Origin: a virus
Length of the DNA: 25,611 bases
Virus record (IMG/VR): IMGVR_UViG_3300032093_009723
Coordinates: 1-25,611 of that record
Strand: one strand, 5' to 3'
In this document: piece after piece, positions 14,952 to 23,110 of the stretch
Layout of the letters: every line of letters starts with the position of its first letter
How positions within the stretch are numbered: position 1 is the stretch's first letter
Notes under the pieces: generated by a model
Database searches by the model: none
Seen by the model: only the letters and a program-made list of their open reading frames with translations
What the model was told of the DNA's origin: nothing
Made by a program: the position numbers and the translations under genes

Positions 14952-17900
14952 TATTGTTCCCAAGGCTTGGGTACGCCTGTAATTTGGATTTTGGTAAAGT
15001 CTTGATTACGTACGCTTGCAGCAGATGGTGTAGTTGTTCGTCCTTGTGAAGCGTTTGGATTTTTAACTATACTGTTTGGTGGGGCGGACGTTGTTCCGGC
15101 CGGTGAAGTATCCTTACAGTGTGTGTATACTGCTCCCGGTTCTAATTTTGATGTTGGACGATATCTAAAGCGTCCTTGAATTTGTGTAGTCCATCCAGTT
15201 TGTGCAGTAAACTTATGTATTACTTTAGTCACCACATAGAATCCTCGTTCTAGAATAGATGGCACGCGGTCTATCAAGAATGATTGAAACAAATTTATAC
15301 CACCTATACCCGGCAACGTAACATCTGCGACGGTCTTTGTAAGATTTGAACTATTAAATGCGTGTGCAATTGGTTCTACTCTACCGTTTTCTAAGTTAGT
15401 AGAATCTATATTTAACTGCTTCATCATTCGAGATGGATTAATTTCAATCAATTCCAAGGCAGTACCTAAATCAGCATATTCTCGAACAAAGTTCACTAGA
15501 TTGGGATTTCCTAATGAAATAGTGGCATCACCCACATCTAATTTAGCCTGAATATCGTCTATAGTAGTTTGATATTTTCTAACGTCATCCCCGTATGGAC
15601 CAGTATACGGATCTCTACTAACGATACGTTGCGCTTCGGTAGGATTATATCCCGCGCTTTGTAGTCCACCTAATTGACGAAGCCGTGCATTTTCTAATCC
15701 TATTGATGCCAACCGTTGTTCTTCACGTAAATTTCTAAGTGCATCGTCTTCGCACGCACTTTCTGAAATACAATCTTCATCGGGATTACACGGAGTAAAC
15801 AAGTTCTGAATTAATGACAATTCTCTTAATTCTGGTACATTGATAGATTGTAACGTTCCCTTTTGCGCAGGACCACCAATATTGGCAATAGCTTGCACCG
15901 CAATAACCTGAGGTAAGTTAAAATCTACTGCCAAGTCTAATAAATCACTACCAAGTTCTCCATCTTGGAATAATTTAGTTTTTCTATTGAACATATAGAT
16001 ATAGTTAGCATCATCACTGTTCGGAGATGCTTCATATCTACTTATTTTAATTCCAGATATATTGTCTAAAATATTATTCGATTGTAATTCTTCTAAATCG
16101 ATACTTAGGTCTGTCTTACTCTCCTTACTTTCCAATCTGGTTAATGGCTTTGACAAGCCCATATCAATAATATGCATGCCCGGATTAGTTACATCCGTTG
16201 AATAGACTTGTAAGTTCCAGTATCCTTCTGTTGCAGAATTCATCATATTCAATAAATTACTGATTGCCGAACTGACTGTATCTGCCGATGTAAATGCCTG
16301 CTTAATAGCTTTCGTGTTTAACCACACTCCACGATACAGATATGAGGCGCCCGCTTGAGAATTTATATTGTTAAGTGTATTTTCAAACGGAACAGATGAT
16401 GCATAAAATTGGTCAAGTAAGTTATTATTATTTAAAATTTCTAATCGTTGAGATGCATCTGAAGATCCTGGTATTTCTGCAAAACGGATAATACTTCGAT
16501 ACCTACTCTTGTCTAATGAAGTTTCATACGCGGATTGAGCTCTTGGATTAAAGACCACCATAACTTCCGGATTAACTGACCGTAAATTTGGATGATATCC
16601 AACTTGATTAGCAATAAGACCTTTATTAGATTCTTCTTCAGTTGCTTCTTTTGAAATACGTAATACTGCCAAATCTGCTGCGGCCGAAGTACCTAACATA
16701 CTGGCAATTCCGTAGGTTGTGTCATTTAATACTTTTTCTACGAAAAATCTCCAACTAATAAAATATTCGTTTTCTCTGGTACCGCCTTCCGAGCTGGCGG
16801 CACCGGTACTATTTGATTGTTGATTTCTAATTGGAATAATCTGTCCACTCCATGTATTATCTTCTAAATACTTGGACATTAACTTACTAAACGAATTTTG
16901 CTTCCAAGAATAGGCGTTATTAAAATATTCTTGAACATCCATAGTTTTACAATTTGTTGTTGGACTTGCACACGTAGATTTTACTCCCGTGTGCTTTGTT
17001 GGAACTTCAAATTGTTGAACAGAATGTACGGTTAGATTTATTTCGTATGTATTATTTTTGTTATACTTTAAATTAAAGTTGGCTACATAACAAATAAACA
17101 GTTCATAGTTACCATAATTGTTATAGATATATCGCTTGATAAACTTCTTTTGTTTATCGGGATTGACAATTAGTTCACTAAATTCGTTTTGGATATCTTC
17201 CTTTGGTTGATTCCAATCATACGGGGTAATCTTAAACTCGTTTTTGTTTGATGACATTCTGCCTAACTCTAACACAACTCTAGTCGCCGGTCGTAGGAAA
17301 TATGTAAGTAATGCATCTACTTGACCAACAGAGTACGCTGCAATTTTTATGTTTGCTTTAAGTAGTCCACCACGAACTCCCATAGGGCCAGCGGTACTAC
17401 GTTCCGCGTTTATTTCCGTGATGCCTGGGATAGGAATGTTACGTTGGTCGGTTGTGGCAGCACTACTAGACACCACAACAGGAATTCGTACTGGCGTCCC
17501 AGTGGTTCCATTTGATGTAGCATAGCCAATAATACTTCTATTATCTTGTGGATAGTAGATGTCCTTAAATGAACTTTCAGGATTTCCGTGCATACCCAAC
17601 GACGGACACCATGCCGCGCCTCTTGCCGTTAAATTACTACTCTTTACGTTCATCAGAGAAGTGAGCTTTACAAACGGCATATACGTATTAGCTGTTTCAG
17701 CCGCTACTCTCCGTCGTGTTAACTCATATTGAATTTTTGGATGAAATGATTCCAGTGACCCAATAAACGGAGTAATCGCTGAATTACCGAACTCTGGAGC
17801 GTTTGAAAGTGTAGTAACCAGTACCCCTTCTTGGGAAGGAATCCAATTGATTCCTACGGATAGCCAATATTCATTTACTCGTTGTCGAGCTCCTTCTTGG

Positions 17901-18475
17901 TTTTCATCATCCCACCTAGCTTTTCCATCCGTTGAATCCCAATATCGGGCTTCATTTACAGCAATTTCTTTTATAATTGACCGATGTTGTCTGCTCTTTG
18001 CTCTAAGTACAACAAATGCCCGTTGTAAATCACTCTCTGTTATATTTCTTTGTGTAACTTTACCGGAACTGGTTTTTGTTCCTAAATTTCCACCAATACC
18101 TGTGTATAGAGCGTTACTTGTCGCTGATCTAAATAATGGTCGGCCGGTAATAATATCACCGTGAGAAACGCCAGACCATGGGTTACTGGTGTAAGTTAAT
18201 GTATTCCATTGTCCCGTCGTGGGGTCCGCTCTATTAAAAACGATGATATCTCCGTCAACTAACTCTATAAATCGTCCTTGCCCACTCTGACCAGCGGGTA
18301 TTATTGGATTGAGTACATCAAACGGATACGCTCTATTAGTTCGAATTTCTTGTGCGTATTCGGTATGTGCAGTTTTATTTTGTGGAAAGGCTAATCCTGA
18401 AGTTCTTGCTATAGCTTGCTTAAGAACCCAAGATATAAACGCGGCACTCCAAGGTGCATCAGTTATAGTTGACAT
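14951..18475 (-). CDS. Very large tail hub-like protein with N-terminal DUF2272 peptidase-like domain
   Basis: A 1174-residue protein. Residues 1-150 resemble DUF2272, a CHAP/NlpC-like putative peptidase domain: PWSAAFISWVLKQA (8-21), a FP..KTAHTEY segment, VDGDIIVFNR (73-82), SHGDIITG (104-111) and IGGNLGTKTSSGKVTQRNI. The expected catalytic cysteine position reads serine (PWSA), as I recall for this family. Residues 360-500 contain beta-rich segments of the type found in hub proteins (TYFLRPATRVVLELGRM, LFICYVANFNLKY), and the last 150 residues include a similar barrel-like run (ERGFYVVTKVIHKFTAQTGW). It directly follows a LysM gene, the position of the hub in many contractile tails. I infer a baseplate hub or tail protein carrying a cell-wall-acting domain. 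The hub assignment rests mainly on gene order and is moderate. Confidence 0.7.
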   Translation of the reverse strand: MSTITDAPWSAAFISWVLKQAIARTSGLAFPQNKTAHTEYAQEIRTNRAYPFDVLNPIIPAGQSGQGRFIELVDGDIIVFNRADPTTGQWNTLTYTSNPWSGVSHGDIITGRPLFRSATSNALYTGIGGNLGTKTSSGKVTQRNITESDLQRAFVVLRAKSRQHRSIIKEIAVNEARYWDSTDGKARWDDENQEGARQRVNEYWLSVGINWIPSQEGVLVTTLSNAPEFGNSAITPFIGSLESFHPKIQYELTRRRVAAETANTYMPFVKLTSLMNVKSSNLTARGAAWCPSLGMHGNPESSFKDIYYPQDNRSIIGYATSNGTTGTPVRIPVVVSSSAATTDQRNIPIPGITEINAERSTAGPMGVRGGLLKANIKIAAYSVGQVDALLTYFLRPATRVVLELGRMSSNKNEFKITPYDWNQPKEDIQNEFSELIVNPDKQKKFIKRYIYNNYGNYELFICYVANFNLKYNKNNTYEINLTVHSVQQFEVPTKHTGVKSTCASPTTNCKTMDVQEYFNNAYSWKQNSFSKLMSKYLEDNTWSGQIIPIRNQQSNSTGAASSEGGTRENEYFISWRFFVEKVLNDTTYGIASMLGTSAAADLAVLRISKEATEEESNKGLIANQVGYHPNLRSVNPEVMVVFNPRAQSAYETSLDKSRYRSIIRFAEIPGSSDASQRLEILNNNNLLDQFYASSVPFENTLNNINSQAGASYLYRGVWLNTKAIKQAFTSADTVSSAISNLLNMMNSATEGYWNLQVYSTDVTNPGMHIIDMGLSKPLTRLESKESKTDLSIDLEELQSNNILDNISGIKISRYEASPNSDDANYIYMFNRKTKLFQDGELGSDLLDLAVDFNLPQVIAVQAIANIGGPAQKGTLQSINVPELRELSLIQNLFTPCNPDEDCISESACEDDALRNLREEQRLASIGLENARLRQLGGLQSAGYNPTEAQRIVSRDPYTGPYGDDVRKYQTTIDDIQAKLDVGDATISLGNPNLVNFVREYADLGTALELIEINPSRMMKQLNIDSTNLENGRVEPIAHAFNSSNLTKTVADVTLPGIGGINLFQSFLIDRVPSILERGFYVVTKVIHKFTAQTGWTTQIQGRFRYRPTSKLEPGAVYTHCKDTSPAGTTSAPPNSIVKNPNASQGRTTTPSAASVRNQDFTKIQITGVPKPWEQ

Positions 18476-18476
18476 A

Positions 18477-18734
18477 TTAAATATTTGGAATAAATAAACT
18501 AGTTCCTGGCTGTACCGCTAAGCTTCCATTTACTAACAAATTTGCTTTAGCGATGACCCACCAGTTATCAGGTGTTTTGTAAAATCTATTAGAGATACTA
18601 TCAAGTCTATCACCTTCTTGGACGATATAATAAAATGGAATATCTTCTAAAGGAATAGCTTTGGTCAATTCCGTGGTATAATACGGAATTTTCTTTGAGG
18701 AGTCAACCGATAGCGGTTTAACGTATCTATCCAT
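18477..18734 (-). CDS. LysM-domain baseplate/tail protein (gp53/gpX-like)
   Basis: An 85-residue protein whose C-terminal half is one LysM domain: FYYIVQEGDRLDSISNRFY (33-51), a conserved WW pair (58-59), and the closing strand VQPGTSLFIPNI. Small LysM proteins lie between the tape measure gene and the hub in many contractile tails, and T4 gp53 carries the same fold in the baseplate wedge. In this setting LysM usually works as a structural adaptor rather than by binding peptidoglycan. One base separates its stop from the next start, and it follows the upstream gene just as closely, so it is translated as part of the tail operon. Confidence 0.88.
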   Translation of the reverse strand: MDRYVKPLSVDSSKKIPYYTTELTKAIPLEDIPFYYIVQEGDRLDSISNRFYKTPDNWWVIAKANLLVNGSLAVQPGTSLFIPNI

Positions 18735-18735
18735 T

Positions 18736-20679
18736 TTAGTTTCCTCCAGACAAATAATTGTTTATACATGCGTCTTTATCTTCCCCAGCGTCTTGACAAA
18801 ATGCAGCTGCCGCAATACGCACAAAATTAGCATCTGCTTCGGTTCTCTCATATTGTCTGAGTGCAGACTTTATCTTCTGCACTTCAGTGTTATTAGGTAA
18901 CGGAATTTGTCGAGGAGCCGGTATACGGAGAACACTTTCTGGTGCACGGAGGTTCCCGCTTACAACAGCTGAGGTCGCAAATCGAACTCTGTCTCGGAGT
19001 GATAATTCTACTCTTGTAACTCCTCTACGTGCGGCTTCCTTTACCGCGGCATCAACTACATTATTAGATCTAATCGGCACAGTTGATGCTAGTCTTGCTG
19101 AATAATATGCTGGTAAATCTTCTGTAATCTTGTAGAATGGACTATTATAGAACTTACTACGTTTTTCGAGTAGCGATATTGTCATAGTTACATTAATAGT
19201 TTGTGATACTTCTCTATCAACGTCAAATGTAATATTTTCATCTATAAAATCAAAATCTAGTGTTTCGATGTAACACGGTTGATTATCATAAATACCACCC
19301 ACGGTAATCTTAAATAATGGAGGAACCATAAATCCACTTTCGGATACATCTGCTGGGAACGCCAATCCCGTAAGAAAGTTTACCTTTGTCCATGCATTAA
19401 TTAATTCTTTTTGTGAGAACGCAGCGATATTAAAATTCATACTTACTGACCGCTTTGCACCTCCATACGTTACAAATCGTTCAGTACGACCAACGTATCG
19501 TTGTTCATTGAATTCAGTCTTTGTTGATTCTTTTAATTGAGAAATAAATGCTCTGAACTGTACATTATTATCGTTACTGTCTGTGAATACGAATCTTATA
19601 ATGTCAACGCCTTTACCTTCGTGCTTGGTGTTTATACCACCGTACCCTATTCTATCAGTTTTTCCTTGTTCCGTCCCCGCATCAGCAGACCCATCCAATC
19701 CAATATTCAATGGGTCAAGGACTGAGCCAGCACTTCCATTAATTACAGGATTTATACCACTGGTTTCTACCACCGAGGTAGCTATATTTTGTTGATAAAA
19801 TTGCTTTTCTGCAAAGAACTTACTATTAAATCTATCTTTAGTTCTTTTTAGTTGATTGTCTCTAAATTGTTCCGCTGCTCTAACAAAATCTGGAATCTTT
19901 TCTGGTTCCTTCAATGCCGCCGGAACTTGTATACGACCGCCCAATTTACGTATTACACTGGTTGCTAACCCAGTAAGCGTAGTAGTTACTTTCTTTTGTA
20001 CAATACTTTTAACCGTAGCCGTGGTAGATAATCTTGGTAATCCACGTGAACTTAATGGTTGGGGGTCCACGATAACTGGACCGGATGATTTAGGTGTTAA
20101 AGTACCTCCAGTATAACCAAATGTTCTATATTCTGGTCTAGATGTCAAATAATTTTGTGGAAATGGGATAATCGTATTTGCTGCTTTCTTTAATTGTGTA
20201 GATACAAATGACCGTAGAGAAAGTGAAGGTAATGTTGGACCGCCTGTGGTAATAATTTTAATACGACCCGCGGTGTCCGACACAGTACTATTTTGAAGTA
20301 GTCCTGATGGATTTGGTACTATTGCGGACGTTACAATATGACGACGAGCGTGCACGAACGGAACAGTATTTAATAGTACCGAGGCAGGATTGAATAGTTT
20401 CGTATTGACGAACGTATTACCAGTTTGCAACAACGTTTGTTTAGCAATAAAAAGAAGTCCATCGGACGATTTTAAAAATCTACTAACTCTTGTAACATCA
20501 CGTTGAGTAGACACCACAGGAACAGATTGGCTATCGCTTTTAATTCTACTACGAGAATCAGCGGTATCTGGAAGAATACTGATGTACGGTTGTCCATCAG
20601 GAGTTTGCCGAGTAGCGAACTTCCCGTATATTTCTTGCGACGATTGGGCAAATCGGTCAGCTAATGTCGTAAATGCCAT
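18736..20679 (-). CDS. Tail-tube/baseplate adaptor protein candidate
   Basis: A 647-residue protein with two parts. Residues 1-320 are basic, low in cysteine and rich in T, S and R, and look extended. Residues about 345-530 form a beta-rich domain (RFVFTDSNDNNVQFRAFI, RYVGRTERFVTYGGAKRSV, FKITVGGIYDNQPCYIETL, VSQTINVTMTISLLEKR) of the kind found in tube-like tail proteins and tube initiators such as T4 gp48/gp54. It lies between the tape measure and LysM genes, where many contractile phages encode the protein linking tube or tape measure to the hub. I infer a tail-tube/baseplate adaptor. The exact family would need a profile search. The short C-terminal tail carries two cysteines (CQDAGEDKDAC). 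Confidence 0.65.
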   Translation of the reverse strand: MAFTTLADRFAQSSQEIYGKFATRQTPDGQPYISILPDTADSRSRIKSDSQSVPVVSTQRDVTRVSRFLKSSDGLLFIAKQTLLQTGNTFVNTKLFNPASVLLNTVPFVHARRHIVTSAIVPNPSGLLQNSTVSDTAGRIKIITTGGPTLPSLSLRSFVSTQLKKAANTIIPFPQNYLTSRPEYRTFGYTGGTLTPKSSGPVIVDPQPLSSRGLPRLSTTATVKSIVQKKVTTTLTGLATSVIRKLGGRIQVPAALKEPEKIPDFVRAAEQFRDNQLKRTKDRFNSKFFAEKQFYQQNIATSVVETSGINPVINGSAGSVLDPLNIGLDGSADAGTEQGKTDRIGYGGINTKHEGKGVDIIRFVFTDSNDNNVQFRAFISQLKESTKTEFNEQRYVGRTERFVTYGGAKRSVSMNFNIAAFSQKELINAWTKVNFLTGLAFPADVSESGFMVPPLFKITVGGIYDNQPCYIETLDFDFIDENITFDVDREVSQTINVTMTISLLEKRSKFYNSPFYKITEDLPAYYSARLASTVPIRSNNVVDAAVKEAARRGVTRVELSLRDRVRFATSAVVSGNLRAPESVLRIPAPRQIPLPNNTEVQKIKSALRQYERTEADANFVRIAAAAFCQDAGEDKDACINNYLSGGN

Positions 20680-20681
20680 AA

Positions 20682-22127
20682 TTATGCTCTCTCATTACGT
20701 GAGTACACACCAACCAAACTCATACGAGGAACCGTTCTCATTGTACCGTCAATATTAATCGTAGTATTTGCGTTTTGTAATGTAGCGATTAATGTGTCAA
20801 CTTTTCTATTCAACTCTGAGGTGTCACCCGGTTGCAGTGCTCCTTGGGACATCAAGCGAGTTCCTGCCAATACCGTATCATTATTGTTCAATGCTACCGC
20901 GCCGGTTGGAGTTACCAAGGTACGTTCACCGTACCCAGAGATTACATCATCTCCCTTGAATAGACTGTATAGACCGTACCCTACCGCTGCGGTGGCTGCG
21001 ACTGCTGCAATTTCCGGTGCGGCAAACGCAGCAACCGTACCACCTAATGCCTTTCCTAAACCTTTTAATGCTCCACCACCAATGGCAGTACCTGCCGCAG
21101 AAGCCACTATTTGCTTTGCTAAACCACCAAAACTTGAATTAACCGCATCAGCTGCGGAAGACAACGCCGCTAGTGCTTTGGAAGTCGCCGTAGCGTTAGT
21201 TCCTAGTTGGCTTAGCTGTGAGTCTAAATTATCAGCAGTAGTACGTACTTGACCAGCTCGGAGTAATTGTTCAGACGATACTCCTAACTGTTCAAACAAA
21301 GCACGGAAGCTGGTGCTCTTAAAAAATTCTGATGGAACTGTTGCTCTAAGGTAAGCTAGTAACGCATCTGGTCCTTCTTGTTCTGCAATTCGAGTTAAGG
21401 TGCCAAAATCAATTTGCCCACCCAATTGATTTAATTGGGCTACGGTATCAATCGTTCCTTCTAAATTGGTAACCAATCCCGCTTGAGCTGATTGAATAGA
21501 TGCCAAACTGATTCCAATCTTTTCTGCATCTGCTGCTGCCTTGGCAAATCTATTTCCATATAATAAAAATGATAAGGAATTTTTATTAACAATAGTAGCA
21601 AGTTGATTAGACGACAAACTTGCTCGACCGGTCGCTTGACGAAACGCAGTAAATTGTTCTGTGGTGGTTGCCCCGATAACAGTCAATGCTCTTAGCGATT
21701 CACCAGTTAATTCAAATTCTGACCCGAATCCACCTTTTAAATTACTTGCAAGTTGTGCTGCACCTTGTGCACTGAATTTAAATCCGTCGCGTACACCAAT
21801 GAAGGTGTCTGCTAGAGATTTTTCAACTGCTTGAATTTGACTGAGTGACGCTGCGCGATTTGCTTCTAAACTAATAATTTGTCGAACGGCCTGTGCACGA
21901 TTCTTAAGTTCTAATTCTATTCCTGAAGTAGCGGACACTCCGATGGTTTGACCGAATTTTCTTCCAGCATCGGCTACCTTTAATAGTTCAGTACCCAGTC
22001 CAATCAAATTTTTCTTAAACTCTTTAGTACCCGCAGCAGTATTCTCTTGGCCTTTACCAAGTGCTTCTGTTAATGAGGCTATCGCACTGCTTAATGATGA
22101 AAAATCTTCTTGGGTTGGGGTTGCCAT
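20682..22127 (-). CDS. Tail tape measure protein
   Basis: A 481-residue protein, mostly helical, rich in A, S, Q and L, with long amphipathic stretches in its first 330 residues. A hydrophobic segment near 360-390 (GTVAAFAAPEIAAVAATAAV, then GYGLYSLF) could be the membrane-active part. After it comes GYGERTLVTPTGAVALNNND, then TVLAGTRL, a terminal motif I associate with phage tail proteins. It follows the chaperone frame by 3 bases and precedes the baseplate adaptor, the classic tape measure position. It is somewhat shorter than T4 gp29 (590), suggesting a shorter tail if length scales. It sets tail tube length during assembly and is ejected with DNA. Confidence 0.82.
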   Translation of the reverse strand: MATPTQEDFSSLSSAIASLTEALGKGQENTAAGTKEFKKNLIGLGTELLKVADAGRKFGQTIGVSATSGIELELKNRAQAVRQIISLEANRAASLSQIQAVEKSLADTFIGVRDGFKFSAQGAAQLASNLKGGFGSEFELTGESLRALTVIGATTTEQFTAFRQATGRASLSSNQLATIVNKNSLSFLLYGNRFAKAAADAEKIGISLASIQSAQAGLVTNLEGTIDTVAQLNQLGGQIDFGTLTRIAEQEGPDALLAYLRATVPSEFFKSTSFRALFEQLGVSSEQLLRAGQVRTTADNLDSQLSQLGTNATATSKALAALSSAADAVNSSFGGLAKQIVASAAGTAIGGGALKGLGKALGGTVAAFAAPEIAAVAATAAVGYGLYSLFKGDDVISGYGERTLVTPTGAVALNNNDTVLAGTRLMSQGALQPGDTSELNRKVDTLIATLQNANTTINIDGTMRTVPRMSLVGVYSRNERA

Positions 22128-22130
22128 AGA

Positions 22131-22382
22131 TTATCTCTTGGAAGGTTTACTACGTTGGTTTGACTTGACCAAATCTGCTTCTTTTTCTTTTGTTTCTTCT
22201 AGTTGCTTCATATAGAAGTTTCGTAAGTAAACCGGCATATTATAGACTTGTTCAAAGTTAAACGCACCATTACTATAATATGCTAATGTAAACAACATTT
22301 TATGTATTTGAACCTTGTTCTCAGAAGTCAGGCCAAAAAAAGGTTGCCCCAATGGGCATCCTCGCTGCGGTAGTAGTGTCAC
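22131..22382 (-). CDS. Tail assembly chaperone, downstream frame (probably made by frameshift)
   Basis: An open frame that overlaps the end of the gp26-like gene by 62 bases and ends 3 bases before the tape measure start codon. Its only early start is a GTG at 22382 with no ribosome site, and the first 16 codons simply re-read the gp26-like gene in another frame. The convincing protein starts after FFG (22334): IHKMLFTLAYYSNGAFNFEQ, then VYNMPVYLRNFYMKQL and a charged tail (EETKEKEADLVKSNQRSK). This is a short aromatic helical domain of the kind fused by frameshift to tail chaperones. The frame is +1 (equivalently -2) relative to the upstream gene, and a run of seven T lies at the junction. 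Internal initiation at the ATG of KML (residue 29) is the alternative. Confidence 0.7.
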   Translation of the reverse strand: MTLLPQRGCPLGQPFFGLTSENKVQIHKMLFTLAYYSNGAFNFEQVYNMPVYLRNFYMKQLEETKEKEADLVKSNQRSKPSKR

Positions 22383-23067
22383 ATTGAGAACACGTAATAT
22401 TTAAATTAAAATCTACATCAGGCGAAACCTTTTTCATTTGTTCACGAAGTGCCCGAATATCACGGAGAATCATTGCATCTGCAAACTCTCTGATACTTTT
22501 CTTGTCCCGATTACCATTGACTGAGGTAATAATGTACTTTAATCGGGTCGATGTGTCACCTTCAATAGCCCCATTAATTTTCTTTAAGGATTCTACCTCA
22601 GCTTGAATATTTTTTTCATCGCCGCGGGTCAATAACTTAAAGGTAATACTAATTCCAGTGGGTAATACAAACGTATGTTCGCCGTTTGCCGAGTCACTTT
22701 CTGGAGTAACCATATCTAATTTTGAAAGGTCTACCACGTGGTCAACCTTCTTACCACAAGATGAACATAATAGTTGAATTGGATAGTCTTTTCCATACCC
22801 AAGGATACGAGCCGCAACCATTACTGCGTTTAAATCCCCGACCAATAAATCATCGGGTTTTACACCCTTGGTAACAATCAAACTTTCCATCAACTTATCA
22901 ATTACCACGCCTTTCTGAATGAGATTGGTTGAAGTCAAGATATCTTCTTCCTTAGCGGTCATATACTTGATATCAATGGTCCCACTCCGTAACGGGCTTC
23001 CCTCTGGATAGAGTTTTCCACCACTTGGGAGGTCTATCGTTTCTGTCGGGAAACTATATTCTGCCAT
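22321..23067 (-). CDS. gp26-like baseplate/tail assembly protein with CxxC pairs
   Basis: A 248-residue protein resembling the T4 baseplate-hub assembly family (gp26-type). The N-terminus IDLPSGGKLYPEGSPL is typical of this family, followed by IDIKYMTAKEEDIL. Two CxxC pairs, C101-SSC104 and C226-SQC229, could build one zinc ribbon. The C-terminus ends FFWPDF. Its position upstream of the tape measure gene, with an overlapping second frame, is that of a tail assembly chaperone that coats the tape measure protein before tube growth. The start has AAGGAG 7 bases upstream. The stop is TGA at 22323-22321, 12 bases after the T run used in the proposed frameshift. Confidence 0.85.
   Translation of the reverse strand: MAEYSFPTETIDLPSGGKLYPEGSPLRSGTIDIKYMTAKEEDILTSTNLIQKGVVIDKLMESLIVTKGVKPDDLLVGDLNAVMVAARILGYGKDYPIQLLCSSCGKKVDHVVDLSKLDMVTPESDSANGEHTFVLPTGISITFKLLTRGDEKNIQAEVESLKKINGAIEGDTSTRLKYIITSVNGNRDKKSIREFADAMILRDIRALREQMKKVSPDVDFNLNITCSQCDTTTAARMPIGATFFWPDF
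22335..22341 (-). other. T7 slippery run, candidate programmed frameshift site
   Basis: On the minus strand the gp26-like frame reads ACC TTT TTT TGG here. Moving +1, or slipping back 2 on the T run, continues as GGC CTG ACT in the chaperone frame and avoids the stop 12 bases later. The product would be about 311-312 residues. The evidence is position and sequence only. Confidence 0.5.
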
Positions 23068-23110
23068 AAATAACTCCTTAAACTATTTGGTTTTACCACC
23101 TATATAAATA

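Noticed and set aside
14952-14963. Longer start of the small structural gene at a TTG codon
   Set aside because: The TAATG overlap with the upstream stop gives a standard coupled ATG start at 14951.
23103-23110. TATAAATA, identical to the T4 late promoter
   Set aside because: It lies on the plus strand and points into the SNF2 helicase gene antisense; the tail genes are on the minus strand.
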